A stretch of 64,000 nucleotides of DNA from Marivita sp. (GCF_020055635.1 NZ_JAIPUT010000011.1:1-64000), one strand, 5' to 3'. Counted from the first letter of the stretch, positions 53,252 through 62,830 are shown. The notes: generated by a model from the letters alone, not told the origin. Translations and numbers: made by a program.

Positions 53252-54511
53252 ATGATGAACGTGCTGGCCGGTATCTGGGCGCTGCTGATCGGCATCGTCT
53301 TCATCATGCTGGGCAACGGCATGCATTTCACGCTGATCGGCCTGCGCGGCGGGATCGAAGGGTTCTCCGCGGCGGAACTTTCTATCGTGGCATCGGGGTA
53401 TTTCCTGGGCTTCCTGTCCGGGGCGCGGCTGACGCCCGAGATGATCCGGCGGGTCGGCCATGTCCGCGTCTTCGCGGCGCTTGGCAGTTTCATGTCGGCC
53501 GGGCTGATCGCCTTCGCGCTGTTCACCGATCCGATCTCCTGGACGCTGCTGCGGATCGTCATCGGCTTTTGCATGTCGGGGATCTACGTGACCGCCGAAA
53601 GCTGGCTCAATGCCTCGGCCACCAACGAGACACGCGGCAAGGTTCTGTCGGCCTACATGATGGCGCAGACGCTGGGGATCATCGGGGCGCAGGGGCTTCT
53701 GACGCTGGGCGACGCGGCGACGGCGGGGCTGTTCATCGGGGCGTCGATCCTGGTGTCGATCTCGTTTGGTCCCATTCTTCTGTCGGTGACGCCGACACCC
53801 GCCGCCGAAGTAACGCGCCCGATGCCGCTGCGCGAGCTGTTCCGTGGCACGCCGCTTGGTACGGTGGGCATGTTCCTGCTGGGCACGATCTATGCCACGC
53901 AATCCGGGCTTGGCGCTGTCTATGGCACGCAGATCGGCCTGACGGCGGACCAGATCGCGCTGTTCATCGCCATGCTTTTCGCCGGGGCGCTGTTCCTGCA
54001 ATATCCGATCGGCTGGCTGTCCGACCGGATGGACCGCCGCACGCTCATCTTCGGATGCGCCGTGTTGGGCGCGGTGTTCAGCCTGGGGGGCTGGGTCTTC
54101 GGTGGCGATCTGTGGATTCTGATGGCCATGGCGTTCCTGACCGGAGGCGTCACAACGCCGCTGTATGCGCTGATCCTCGCCTATACCAACGACGCGCTTT
54201 CGGCCGAAGACATGCCTGCGGCCTCGGGCGGATTGGTCCTGACCTTCGGCGTCGGCGCGATCCTGGGTCCGTTGGGCGCCGGCTGGGGCATGCAGGTGTC
54301 CGGCCCCGCCACCTTCTGGTTGGCGCTGAGCGTCGTCTTCGTGGCGATTGCGCTGTATTCCGCCTATCGCATGACGCGGCGGCCGACGCCTGCGGCAGAG
54401 GACACCGACAGTTATCTCGGCGTCCTGCCCACCGCGTCACCGGTCGCGGTCGAGGCCGCCGGGGTCTGGTCCGCCGAACAGGGCGAGCTTGACCGCGAGG
54501 GGGACGACTGA
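53252..54511 (+). CDS. MFS transporter (YcaD/CynX-like)
   Basis: The product is 419 aa with 12 membrane helices. Visible MFS pattern: GIVFIMLGNGMHFTLIGLRGG, LGFLSGARLTPEMIRRVGHVRVFAALG, and the second-half loop GWLSDRMDRRTLIFG (motif A). The C-terminus is polar (AEDTDSYLGVLPTASPVAVEAAG). Substrate unknown. The start was chosen at the ATG with AAGGA nine bases upstream. Confidence 0.88.
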   Translation: MMNVLAGIWALLIGIVFIMLGNGMHFTLIGLRGGIEGFSAAELSIVASGYFLGFLSGARLTPEMIRRVGHVRVFAALGSFMSAGLIAFALFTDPISWTLLRIVIGFCMSGIYVTAESWLNASATNETRGKVLSAYMMAQTLGIIGAQGLLTLGDAATAGLFIGASILVSISFGPILLSVTPTPAAEVTRPMPLRELFRGTPLGTVGMFLLGTIYATQSGLGAVYGTQIGLTADQIALFIAMLFAGALFLQYPIGWLSDRMDRRTLIFGCAVLGAVFSLGGWVFGGDLWILMAMAFLTGGVTTPLYALILAYTNDALSAEDMPAASGGLVLTFGVGAILGPLGAGWGMQVSGPATFWLALSVVFVAIALYSAYRMTRRPTPAAEDTDSYLGVLPTASPVAVEAAGVWSAEQGELDREGDD

Positions 54512-54599
54512 CCCGGCAGCACACATCGCGCACGCGGTGGCGTGACACCACCCCTGCCCTCTGGCATTCTGCGCGCCAAGAGGCAGAGGGACAGGCGCG

Positions 54600-54743
54600 A
54601 TGACCAATTCAATCGCAATCGGTTTGGGACTGTTGATCCTGGGCGGAATTGCTATCGACGCATTCCTGACCGGGGGGGACGGGCTGTTGTTTCTTGCGGT
54701 CAAAGGCATAGATTTAGTCGAATGGATCGCCTTCTGGCGGTAA
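54600..54743 (+). CDS. 47-aa small membrane protein
   Basis: The product is 47 aa: TNSIAIGLGLLILGGIAIDAFLTGGDGLLFLAVKGIDLVEWIAFWR, with a membrane helix and an amphipathic Trp-rich end. Such peptides are frequent in roseobacters next to gap or transporter genes. AGAGG about nine bases upstream supports translation. Function unknown. Confidence 0.65.
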   Translation: MTNSIAIGLGLLILGGIAIDAFLTGGDGLLFLAVKGIDLVEWIAFWR

Positions 54744-54773
54744 GCTGACGTGCGGAGCATTGCTTGACAGCTT

Positions 54774-54802
54774 TGCGGCGTTCTGTTTGTTAGCGGTAAC
54801 AG
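54774..54802 (+). promoter_or_regulatory. Promoter and operator of the second gap gene
   Basis: A consensus -35 TTGACA (54774-54779) is followed after 17 bases by TAACAG (weak -10, 54797-54802). The 14-bp palindrome TGTTAGCGGTAACA (54788-54801, one mismatch to the symmetric word) overlaps the -10 region, the position expected for a repressor site. Confidence 0.6.
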
Positions 54803-54856
54803 CCTCAGGCTACCACCAGAACGCACCACCTGCCGGAACCAGCGAGGAGTCATCTA

Positions 54857-55858
54857 ATGAGCACCAAAGTCGCCATCAACGGATTTGGACGCATCGGCCG
54901 CAACATCCTGCGCGCGATCATCGAATCCGGCCGCACCGATATCGAGGTCATCGCGATCAACGATCTGGGCCCGGTCGAGACCAATGCGCATCTGCTGCAA
55001 TATGACAGCGTGCATGGCCGCTTCCCGGTCGAGGTCACGCATGACGATGACAGCATCGACGTGGGCCGCGGGCCGATCAAGGTGACGGCGATCCGCAATC
55101 CCGCTGACCTGCCCTGGTCGGATGTGGACGTGGTTCTGGAATGCACCGGCATCTTCACCAGCAAGGAGGCGTGCCAGGCGCATCTTGAGAACGGCGCAAG
55201 CCGGGTCCTGATCTCGGCCCCCGGCAAGGATGCTGACAAGACCATCGTCTACGGCGTCAACCATGACGCCCTGACCGCGGATGACCTGATCGTGTCGAAC
55301 GCCTCCTGCACCACCAATTGCCTGTCGCCTGTGGCCTATGTGCTGAACAACACGATCGGCATCGAGCGGGGATTCATGACGACGATCCACTCCTATACCG
55401 GCGATCAGCCGACGCTGGACACGATGCACAAGGATCTCTACCGCGCGCGCGCCGCAGCGCTCAGCATGATCCCGACCTCCACCGGGGCCGCCAAGGCCGT
55501 GGGCCTGGTGCTGCCCGAACTGAACGGCAAGCTCGATGGCGTGGCGATCCGCGTGCCGACGCCCAACGTGTCGGTGGTCGATCTGACCTTCACCGCCGCG
55601 CGCGACACCACGGCCGAGGAAATCAACGACGCGATCCGCGCCGCCGCCGACGGGCCGCTCAAGGGCATCTTGGGCTATACCGACAAATCGCTGGTGTCGT
55701 CGGATTTCAACCACGATCCGCATTCGTCGATCTTTCACACCGACCAGACCAAGGTTCTGGATGGCAGGATGGTGCGCATCCTGAGCTGGTATGACAACGA
55801 ATGGGGCTTTTCCAACCGCATGGCCGATACCGCCGTGGCGATGGGCAAGCTGATCTGA
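54857..55858 (+). CDS. gap: Glyceraldehyde-3-phosphate dehydrogenase, copy 2
   Basis: The product is 333 aa. [15 protein letters not shown] and [17 protein letters not shown] (catalytic Cys) with [13 protein letters not shown] are complete. Compared with copy 1, [17 protein letters not shown] and the C-terminus differ, consistent with old paralogues rather than recent duplication. One copy may favour glycolysis and the other gluconeogenesis; the sequence does not tell which. A terminator follows. Confidence 0.95.
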   Translation: MSTKVAINGFGRIGRNILRAIIESGRTDIEVIAINDLGPVETNAHLLQYDSVHGRFPVEVTHDDDSIDVGRGPIKVTAIRNPADLPWSDVDVVLECTGIFTSKEACQAHLENGASRVLISAPGKDADKTIVYGVNHDALTADDLIVSNASCTTNCLSPVAYVLNNTIGIERGFMTTIHSYTGDQPTLDTMHKDLYRARAAALSMIPTSTGAAKAVGLVLPELNGKLDGVAIRVPTPNVSVVDLTFTAARDTTAEEINDAIRAAADGPLKGILGYTDKSLVSSDFNHDPHSSIFHTDQTKVLDGRMVRILSWYDNEWGFSNRMADTAVAMGKLI

Positions 55859-55903
55859 TCGGCTTTTGACCCTTCCCTGACCAAAGCTGTGCAGGGCTTC
55901 GGC

Positions 55904-55932
55904 AGACGGGTGGGAAACTGCCCGTCTTTTTT
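55904..55932 (+). terminator. Terminator after the second gap gene
   Basis: Stem AGACGGG/CCCGTCT with a ten-base loop, followed by six T. Confidence 0.85.
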
Positions 55933-56036
55933 GCGTTTGATGTCCCGTTTCTCCGAGCCTTGCATGAGGTGCAGGGCGGCCTTTCCCATGTGTCAGTTGT
56001 GCCGCGACGCAGCATCCTTATCTTCCCTTGTGAAGC

Positions 56037-56050
56037 TGTTAGCGCAAACC
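56037..56050. promoter_or_regulatory. Operator-like palindrome upstream of the DUF1127 gene
   Basis: TGTTAGCGCAAACC matches 12 of 14 positions of the word found before both gap genes. It lies 42 bases before the ATG of the DUF1127 gene. Confidence 0.5.
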
Positions 56051-56091
56051 GCGTTGCGGCACAGGACCATAAAGCACGGAAAGGACTGACC

Positions 56092-56256
56092 ATGGCCCAT
56101 CTTATGTCTTCCCTGCGGAGCCGTCTTCAAAAGCGGGCCGCCTACCACCGGACTGTCCGGGAAATCCGGTCCATGCCGCTGGATGTGGCGCTGGATCTGG
56201 ACATCCACCAGGACGATGCAGAAAAGATTGCGCAACGCGCGATCTACGGGCGCTGA
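56092..56256 (+). CDS. DUF1127 small Arg-rich protein
   Basis: The product is 54 aa. RSRLQKRAAYHRTVREIRSMPLDVALDLDI is typical of DUF1127 (YjiS-like) peptides; related small proteins in alphaproteobacteria affect RNA turnover, phosphate or carbon balance. AAGGA is seven bases upstream of the ATG. A terminator hairpin follows. Confidence 0.85.
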   Translation: MAHLMSSLRSRLQKRAAYHRTVREIRSMPLDVALDLDIHQDDAEKIAQRAIYGR

Positions 56257-56283
56257 CCGGCACGTTTGCCGACATGACAGGAC

Positions 56284-56309
56284 AAGCCGCGCACACCTGC
56301 GCGGCTTTT
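56284..56309 (+). terminator. Terminator after the DUF1127 gene
   Basis: Stem AAGCCGCGC with loop ACACCT and a TTTT tail on the plus strand; it also lies at the convergent end of coaD. Confidence 0.8.
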
Positions 56310-56310
56310 G

Positions 56311-56811
56311 TCAATTCTCGCCTTCGTATCTTTCGAGCAGGGCGCGACGCACCGGCGCGGTGACGAATTTCGACACGTCGCCCCCCAGCCGCGCGATTTC
56401 CTTGACCAGTTTGGACGCGATGGCCTGATGCCGCGCCTCGGCCATCAGGAACACCGTCTCGATGCTGTCATCGAGGGCGCGGTTCATGCCGACCATCTGG
56501 AATTCATATTCGAAATCCGTCACCGCGCGCAGACCGCGAACGATGACCTGCGCGCCGACATCGCGCGCGCAGTCGATCAGCAGGTTCTCGAACGGGTGCA
56601 CGACGATCTCGATGCCGGTCTGTTCCGACAGCGACACGCATTCGGCCTCGATCATCGCCACGCGTTCTTCCAGCGTGAACAGCGGGTTCTTGTCGCGATT
56701 GATCGCAACCCCCAGAACCAGCCTGTCGACCAGAACCGCCGCCCGGCGGATGATGTCGATATGGCCCATGGTGATCGGGTCGAAAGTCCCGGGATAAAGA
56801 CCGATGCGCAT
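56311..56811 (-). CDS. coaD: Phosphopantetheine adenylyltransferase
   Basis: The product is 166 aa. It contains GLYPGTFDPITMGHIDIIRRA (the HxGH nucleotide-binding motif), NPLFTLEERVAMI, and IVRGLRAVTDFEYEFQMVGMN. CoaD makes dephospho-CoA from phosphopantetheine and ATP. GGAG is eight bases before the ATG. Confidence 0.97.
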   Translation of the reverse strand: MRIGLYPGTFDPITMGHIDIIRRAAVLVDRLVLGVAINRDKNPLFTLEERVAMIEAECVSLSEQTGIEIVVHPFENLLIDCARDVGAQVIVRGLRAVTDFEYEFQMVGMNRALDDSIETVFLMAEARHQAIASKLVKEIARLGGDVSKFVTAPVRRALLERYEGEN

Positions 56812-56894
56812 GGGCAATCTCCGGCGTGTCGTCAGGTTTTGCACATGTCTGGCATCAAAACCGTGGGAAGATCAAGCAGATGACCGATCCGGGG

Positions 56895-57329
56895 TCAGTG
56901 GCCCATGATCATGCCTTCCAGCGCATTGCGCTCCATCGCCAGTTCGGTCAGCCGCGCCTTGACCACGTCGCCGATGGTGATGAGACCCACCAGCTTGCCA
57001 TCCTCGACCACCGGCACATGGCGGAACCGGCCCTCGGTCATCTTGGCAAGGATGTCATCGGCATCGTCGTGGCGCTGGCAGGTGACAAGCTGCGAGGTCA
57101 TGTAGCTTTCGGCCGGTTCGGACAGGCAGCTGGCGCCCCGGTTGGCCAGTTCGCGCACGATATCGCGTTCCGACAGGATGCCCAGTGCGGTCTCGTCGTC
57201 ATTCGACACGACCACGGTCCCGATGCGCTTTTCGGTCAGGATTTTCGCCACGTCCGAAATCGAGGTTCCGGACTTGACGGTCACAACAGCATCCGTGGCC
57301 TTGCTCTTGAGAATGTGGTGAACTTGCAT
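56895..57329 (-). CDS. Two-CBS-domain protein
   Basis: The product is 144 aa: two CBS motifs in tandem (AVVTVKSGTSISDVAKILTEKRIGTVVV, and LVTCQRHDDADDILAKMTEGRFRHVPVV with GLITIGDVVKARL). Stand-alone CBS pairs bind adenine nucleotides and regulate partner enzymes. No partner can be named. Confidence 0.9.
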   Translation of the reverse strand: MQVHHILKSKATDAVVTVKSGTSISDVAKILTEKRIGTVVVSNDDETALGILSERDIVRELANRGASCLSEPAESYMTSQLVTCQRHDDADDILAKMTEGRFRHVPVVEDGKLVGLITIGDVVKARLTELAMERNALEGMIMGH

Positions 57330-57392
57330 GGTATTTCCTCCGGTCCCTGTGCCCTTTCAGCGTCATCACTGGCCGCTGTTCTGTCAAGTGTT

Positions 57393-58286
57393 TCAAAGCA
57401 GCGCCTCCAATCGCGCGACCTCTGCGCGCACGCCCTGCGCCAGAGCGGTGGCAAAGCGGGTGATCCGGTCAAGCCGGCGGTCCTCGGCATGGCGCACGAG
57501 GTAGAAGCTGCGGGTGAAGGACAGCGCGTCCGTCAGAACGCGGCTGACACCCGGCGCAAAGGGCAGCGCGAAATCATGCGCGATGCCGATGCCACCATGC
57601 TGGCGCAGGAGCTGGATCTGCACCGAGGCCGAGTTCGACGCCAGCGCGACCCGGTCGAGCGCCAGATCGCTGAGGTAATCCAGTTCCTTGTCGAAAATCA
57701 TGTCGGGGATATAGCCGACGATCCGGTGCTGGTGCAGATCCTCTGGCGTGGTCAGGCGCGGCGCGGTGGTCAGGTAGGTCTGGCTGGCGGCAAGGTGCAG
57801 CTTGTAATCGGTGATCCGTTGATACGACAGCCGCGAGGCGGTGGGCGGGCTGACCGTGATCGCCATGTCCGCCTCGCGCCGTGACAGGTTCACGACCCGG
57901 GGCAGCGCCACGATCTGCAGATCCAGATCGGGATTGGCCTTGGCCAGATCGGCGAAAACCCGCGGGAGCACGAAATTTGCGCAGCCATCGGGCGCACCGA
58001 TGCGGATCTGACCGGTCAGGCTGCCGGCCTCTCCGGTCAGGACCGATCGCGCGCCCTGCATCGCCTGTTCGGCGCGTTCGGCATGGTCGATCAGCCGCGT
58101 GCCCGCTTCGGTCAGGGTATAGCCTTGCGGGCTCTTGGCAAAAAGCGCCTGCCCGATGGCATCTTCCAGCCGCGCGACGCGACGGCCGACCGTGGCGGGG
58201 TCCATGCGCAGCGCACGGCCCGCCCCGGACAGGGTTTCGCTGCGCGCGACGGACAGGAAAATCCGCAGGTCATCCCAGCTTTGCAC
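57393..58286 (-). CDS. LysR-family regulator, divergent from mmsA
   Basis: The product is 297 aa from a GTG start with AAAGGA six bases upstream. The winged helix-turn-helix is in WDDLRIFLSVARSETLSGAGRALRMDPATVGRRVARLE, followed by a periplasmic-binding-like effector domain. Its position, divergent from the methylmalonate-semialdehyde dehydrogenase gene, suggests it controls valine or propionate catabolism. Operator-like repeats lie in the shared gap. Confidence 0.9.
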   Translation of the reverse strand: MQSWDDLRIFLSVARSETLSGAGRALRMDPATVGRRVARLEDAIGQALFAKSPQGYTLTEAGTRLIDHAERAEQAMQGARSVLTGEAGSLTGQIRIGAPDGCANFVLPRVFADLAKANPDLDLQIVALPRVVNLSRREADMAITVSPPTASRLSYQRITDYKLHLAASQTYLTTAPRLTTPEDLHQHRIVGYIPDMIFDKELDYLSDLALDRVALASNSASVQIQLLRQHGGIGIAHDFALPFAPGVSRVLTDALSFTRSFYLVRHAEDRRLDRITRFATALAQGVRAEVARLEALL

Positions 58287-58298
58287 GGCAGATCCTTT

Positions 58299-58352
58299 GC
58301 ATTTTTGCAAAACGTATTTGGGATATTGCCTCTTTGATCCGCATTTTTGCAA
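58299..58352. promoter_or_regulatory. Two GCATTTTTGCAA direct repeats (LysR operator candidate)
   Basis: Identical 12-mers at 58299-58310 and 58341-58352, each a T-N11-A-type partial palindrome, spaced 42 bases centre to centre (four helical turns). They lie in the gap between the divergent lysR and mmsA genes. Confidence 0.65.
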
Positions 58353-58384
58353 GGCTATGCTACGTTCAAAATGGGAGATTGATC

Positions 58385-59884
58385 ATGAAAGAGTTGACGC
58401 ATTTCATCAACGGCACGCATGTCAACGGAACGTCCGGGAATTTCGGCGACGTCTACAACCCGGCCACCGGCGAGGTTCAGGCCAGGCTGCCGCTGGCCAC
58501 ACCCGCCGAGGTGTCCAAGGCCGTCGAGGACGCGGCGCAGGCGCAGGTCGCCTGGGGCGCCACCAACCCGCAGCGTCGCGCGCGGGTGATGATGAAGATG
58601 GTCGCGCTGATGAACCGTGACATGGATATTCTGGCCGAGGCGCTGAGCCGCGAACACGGCAAGACGCTGCCTGACGCCAAGGGCGATCTTCAGCGCGGTC
58701 TCGAAGTGATCGAATACTGCATCGGCGCACCGCAGATGCTCAAGGGTGAATACACCGACGACGCCGGCCCCGGCATAGACATGTATTCCATGCGTCAGCC
58801 TCTGGGTGTGGTGGCCTCCATCATGCCGTTCAACTTTCCGGCGATGATGCCGCTCTGGCATGTCGGCCCGGCACTCGCCTGCGGCAACGCGGTTGTGCTG
58901 AAACCGTCCGAGCGTGACCCCTCGGTGCCGCTGATGCTGGCGGAACTGTTTGTCGAGGCCGGTCTGCCCAAAGGTGTGTTCCAGGTCGTGAACGGTACCA
59001 AGGAAGCGGTCGATACGCTGCTGGATCACGAGATCATCCAGGGCGTGTCCTTTGTCGGCTCCACCCCGATTGCGCAATACATCTACAGCCGCGCCACCGC
59101 GAACGGCAAGCGCGCGCAGTGTTTCGGCGGTGCCAAGAACCACCTGATCGTCATGCCGGATGCCGACATGGACCAGGCCGCCGACGCGCTGATCGGTGCG
59201 GGCTTTGGCGCGGCCGGCGAACGCTGCATGGCGGTGTCGGTTGCTGTGCCCGTGGGCGAGGAAACCGCCGATCGTCTGATCGGCGCGCTGGTGCCCCGGA
59301 TCGAGAAACTGCGCGTGGCCCCCTATACCGATGGCGATGACGTGGATTTCGGCCCTGTGGTGACCCGCGAAGCCAAGGAACGCATCCTTGGCCTGATCCA
59401 GTCCGGTGTCGATCAGGGTGCCGAACTGGTGGTCGACAACCGCGATTTCAAACTTCAGGGCTATGAAAACGGCTTTTTCGTTGGTCCGCATCTGTTTGAC
59501 CGGGTGACGCCGGATATGGACATCTACAAGCAGGAGATCTTTGGCCCCGTGCTGTCCACCGTGCGCGCCGGGTCTTACGAAGAGGCGCTCAAGCTGGCGA
59601 TGGACCACGAATACGGCAACGGCACCGCGATCTTTACCCGCGACGGCGACACCGCCCGCGATTTCGCGCACCGGGTGAATATCGGCATGGTGGGCATCAA
59701 CGTGCCGATCCCGGTGCCGCTGGCCTATCACACCTTCGGCGGCTGGAAGAAATCCATGTTCGGCGATCTGAACCAGCATGGCCCTGACAGCTTCAAGTTC
59801 TACACCCGCACCAAGACGATCACCTCGCGCTGGCCGTCGGGGATCAAGGAAGGCGGCGAGTTCAACTTCAAAGCCATGGATTGA
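58385..59884 (+). CDS. mmsA: CoA-acylating methylmalonate-semialdehyde dehydrogenase
   Basis: The product is 499 aa. The ALDH fold has the NAD site GVSFVGSTPIAQYIY and the catalytic Cys in GAAGERCMAVS. The region HFINGTHVNGTSGNFGDVYNPATGE and the C-terminal YHTFGGWKKSMFGDLNQHG are characteristic of the MmsA branch, which converts methylmalonate semialdehyde to propionyl-CoA with CoA and NAD+. It works in valine and thymine breakdown. Confidence 0.97.
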   Translation: MKELTHFINGTHVNGTSGNFGDVYNPATGEVQARLPLATPAEVSKAVEDAAQAQVAWGATNPQRRARVMMKMVALMNRDMDILAEALSREHGKTLPDAKGDLQRGLEVIEYCIGAPQMLKGEYTDDAGPGIDMYSMRQPLGVVASIMPFNFPAMMPLWHVGPALACGNAVVLKPSERDPSVPLMLAELFVEAGLPKGVFQVVNGTKEAVDTLLDHEIIQGVSFVGSTPIAQYIYSRATANGKRAQCFGGAKNHLIVMPDADMDQAADALIGAGFGAAGERCMAVSVAVPVGEETADRLIGALVPRIEKLRVAPYTDGDDVDFGPVVTREAKERILGLIQSGVDQGAELVVDNRDFKLQGYENGFFVGPHLFDRVTPDMDIYKQEIFGPVLSTVRAGSYEEALKLAMDHEYGNGTAIFTRDGDTARDFAHRVNIGMVGINVPIPVPLAYHTFGGWKKSMFGDLNQHGPDSFKFYTRTKTITSRWPSGIKEGGEFNFKAMD

Positions 59885-59942
59885 TTTTTTTGCGCAAATA
59901 CCCGAAACATGGCGGGATGCTTCGCCATGTTCCAGGTTTGCG

Positions 59943-60374
59943 ATGCCGGTGACTGTCCAGATCCTTCCGGACTACAATCTGGTCTATGTCCGCTTTTGGG
60001 GCGTCTTGCGGGTAGAGGAAACCGCGGCCGCGCTGGCCGCGTTCGCCAGGAACCCGCAATGCCGCCCCGGCCAGCGGCACCTGGTCGACCTGACGCGGCT
60101 GACCGATATCGAACGCAATTACCCCAAGCTGATGGAGCTGGAGGCCAGCAAGGTCGAGATGCTGGCCGGCACCGGAATCGAGACCTTCATGGTCTACCTC
60201 GCCAATACCCCGATCGGGCGGCGAGCGACCAACATGGGCAGGAACGGCTGGCCGCCGGAATGCGGCGTTGTCGCGATCGGGCTGGAAAACGAGGACGACG
60301 CACTGTTCGCGTTGGGCCTGCCGTTCCGCAGCATCGCCGACATGCTGGCGCACAGCACCGCCATCAACACCTGA
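59943..60374 (+). CDS. Unknown protein resembling the STAS/SpoIIAA fold
   Basis: The product is 143 aa. A first beta-strand pair (VTVQILPDYNLVYVRFWGVL) is followed by VEETAAALAAFARNP, a RHLVDLTRLTDIE strand that recalls STAS domains, and a helical C-terminal half. There is no phospho-Ser motif of a classical anti-anti-sigma factor. It sits inside the valine-catabolic gene run, but no functional link is visible. Confidence 0.6.
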   Translation: MPVTVQILPDYNLVYVRFWGVLRVEETAAALAAFARNPQCRPGQRHLVDLTRLTDIERNYPKLMELEASKVEMLAGTGIETFMVYLANTPIGRRATNMGRNGWPPECGVVAIGLENEDDALFALGLPFRSIADMLAHSTAINT

Positions 60375-60488
60375 CGCGCCGCCACGGCGGCTCCGGCACC
60401 CGAAGGGACGCCACGATGCGGCCACAACAGGTTTTGCTTTTTCGCTTCGCCCGGGCCATTTTGCCAGAACGCAATCGGGAGAGGTGCC

Positions 60489-61616
60489 ATGCGGGAACCT
60501 GAATTCACCATCGGGATCGAAGAGGAATACCTGCTTGTCGATCTCGACAGCTTTGCGCTGGCCGAGGCGCCCGACGGGTTGATGGAAGCCTGCGCGGCGG
60601 AACTGGAAGACCAGGTCAGCCCGGAATTCCTGCAATGCCAGATCGAGATCGGCACCAAGGTCTGCGCCGATATCGACGCCGCGCGCGAAGATCTCAAGCG
60701 GCTGCGCAGCACGGTGGCGCGCTGCGCCAGGGACCACAACCTCGCCCCGATCGCGGCCTCGTGCCATCCCTTCGGAGACTGGAAGAACCAGCACCACACC
60801 AACAAGAGCCGCTACAACGACTTGCAGGATGCGCTGGGGGGCGTGGTGCGTCGGATGCTGATCTGCGGCATGCATGTGCATGTGGGTCTGGACGACGATG
60901 CGCTGCGCGCCGACCTGATGGGGCAGATGGCGTATTTCCTGCCCCATCTGCTGGCTTTGTCCACCTCTTCGCCGTTCTGGCAGGGGCAGGATACCGGGCT
61001 TGCCTCCTACCGGATCTCGGTCTTCGACAACCTGCCCCGCACCGGGTTGCCGCCGACCTTCGACAATTGGGAGGACTACCAGCGCTCGGTGCAGGTTCTG
61101 ATCGACCTGGGGGTGATCGAGGACAGTTCCAAGATCTGGTGGGATCTGCGCCCGTCGCACAGTTTCCCGACCCTCGAGACCCGGATCATGGATGTGCAGC
61201 CGCGGCTCGAGAACACGTTGACGCTGGCGGCGATCAACCAGTGCCTGATGCGGATGCTGTGGCGGCTCCGGGTGCGCAACCAGCGCTGGCGGCGCTACGA
61301 TCCGTTCCTGATCGCGGAAAACCGCTGGCGGGCGCAACGCTACGGCGTGACCGACGGCCTGATCGATTTCGGCCGCGGCGAGATCGTGCCGATGCCCGAG
61401 TTGATCGAAGAGTTGATCGTCCTGCTGGAAGAGGACGCGGGTATCCTGCGCTGCTGGCAGGAGCTTGAAAACAGCCGCGATCTTGTCGGGTCGGGCAACG
61501 CCACCCTGCGCCAGCGCGCCGTGGCCCGCGCCGCCAGGGAGGCCGGACAGGATACCGACGGCCAGATGCGCGCCGTGGTCAGCCATCTGGTCGAAGCCTT
61601 TCACGACGGGCTTTGA
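60489..61616 (+). CDS. Carboxylate-amine ligase, YbdK/GCS2 family
   Basis: The product is 375 aa. [41 protein letters not shown] and [12 protein letters not shown] mark the glutamate-cysteine-ligase type 2 family. E. coli YbdK has weak gamma-glutamyl-cysteine ligase activity. Substrate here is unknown. It lies between the STAS-like gene and the acyl-CoA dehydrogenase gene on the same strand. Confidence 0.9.
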   Translation: MREPEFTIGIEEEYLLVDLDSFALAEAPDGLMEACAAELEDQVSPEFLQCQIEIGTKVCADIDAAREDLKRLRSTVARCARDHNLAPIAASCHPFGDWKNQHHTNKSRYNDLQDALGGVVRRMLICGMHVHVGLDDDALRADLMGQMAYFLPHLLALSTSSPFWQGQDTGLASYRISVFDNLPRTGLPPTFDNWEDYQRSVQVLIDLGVIEDSSKIWWDLRPSHSFPTLETRIMDVQPRLENTLTLAAINQCLMRMLWRLRVRNQRWRRYDPFLIAENRWRAQRYGVTDGLIDFGRGEIVPMPELIEELIVLLEEDAGILRCWQELENSRDLVGSGNATLRQRAVARAAREAGQDTDGQMRAVVSHLVEAFHDGL

Positions 61617-61690
61617 CCCCTTGCAAAACTCGTGAAACAGTTGGAAATTAAACAAGTGTTCAATTCACGACCCGAGGGAGGAGCGTCGCG

Positions 61691-62830
61691 ATGGATTTTG
61701 CCCTGACCGAAGAACAGACCGCGATTTTCGAAATGGCCCATGCGTTCGGGCAGGAACATATCGCGCCATTTGCCCGCGACTGGGAGGCACAGGGCACGAT
61801 CCCCAGGGACCTGTGGCCGCAGGTCGGCGCGCTGGGTCTGGCGGGCATCTACGTGTCCGAAGACAGCGGCGGCACCGGGCTGAACCGGCTCGACGCGACG
61901 CTGGTCTTCGAGGCGCTATCGATGGCCTGCCCGTCGGTCGCGGCCTTTTTGTCGATCCACAACATGTGCGCCAAGATGATCGACGCCTTCGGCAGCGACG
62001 AGGTCAAGGCGCGGGTGCTGCCCAGGGCGCTGCGCATGGAAACGGTGCTGAGCTATTGCCTGACCGAACCGGGCAGCGGGTCGGACGCGGCGGCGCTCAA
62101 GACCCGCGCCGAACGGACCAACGAAGGCTACACGCTGAACGGCACCAAGGCGTTCATCTCGGGGGGCGGCTACTCCGACCTTTATGTCGCCATGGTGCGC
62201 ACGGGCGAAGATGGCCCCAAGGGCGTGTCGGCGGTGCTGGTCGAGGATGGCACACCGGGGCTGAGCTATGGCGGGCTCGAGGACAAGATGGGCTGGCGGT
62301 CGCAGCCGACGCGACAGGTGCAGTTCGACGAGTGTCGCATTCCGGCCGAGAACCTGATCGGCGAGGAGGGCCGCGGCTTTGCCTACGCGATGGCCGGGCT
62401 GGATGGCGGGCGGCTCAACATCTCGGCCTGTTCGCTGGGCGCGGCGCAGGCGGGGCTCGATGCGACGGTCGCCTACATGGCCGAGCGAAAGGCCTTCGGC
62501 AAATCCATCGACCAGTTCCAGGCCCTGCAATTCCGGCTGGCCGACATGGAGATCGAGCTTCAGGCCGCCCGCACCTTTCTGCGGCAGGCGGCGTGGAAGC
62601 TGGACACCGGTGCGCCCGACGCCACCAAGTTCTGCGCCATGGCCAAGGCCTTCGTGACCGAAACCGGCAGCAAGGTGGTGGACCAGTGCCTGCAACTGCA
62701 TGGCGGCTATGGCTACCTTGCCGATTACGGCATCGAAAAGCTGGTCCGCGACCTGCGCGTGCATCAGATCCTCGAAGGGACGAACGAGATCATGCGCCTG
62801 ATCGTGGCGCGCCAGATGCTTGCCAGATAG
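61691..62830 (+). CDS. Acyl-CoA dehydrogenase, isobutyryl-CoA type
   Basis: The product is 379 aa. FAD-binding and active-site segments are present: YCLTEPGSGSDAAALKTRA, FISGGGYSDLYVAMVRTG, and the C-terminal LHGGYGYLADYGIEKLVRDLR with QILEGTNEIMRLIVAR, which holds the catalytic Glu. Neighbours mmsA, the HIBYL-CoA hydrolase and mmsB point to isobutyryl-CoA oxidation to methacrylyl-CoA in valine degradation. GGGAGG lies seven bases upstream. Confidence 0.92.
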   Translation: MDFALTEEQTAIFEMAHAFGQEHIAPFARDWEAQGTIPRDLWPQVGALGLAGIYVSEDSGGTGLNRLDATLVFEALSMACPSVAAFLSIHNMCAKMIDAFGSDEVKARVLPRALRMETVLSYCLTEPGSGSDAAALKTRAERTNEGYTLNGTKAFISGGGYSDLYVAMVRTGEDGPKGVSAVLVEDGTPGLSYGGLEDKMGWRSQPTRQVQFDECRIPAENLIGEEGRGFAYAMAGLDGGRLNISACSLGAAQAGLDATVAYMAERKAFGKSIDQFQALQFRLADMEIELQAARTFLRQAAWKLDTGAPDATKFCAMAKAFVTETGSKVVDQCLQLHGGYGYLADYGIEKLVRDLRVHQILEGTNEIMRLIVARQMLAR

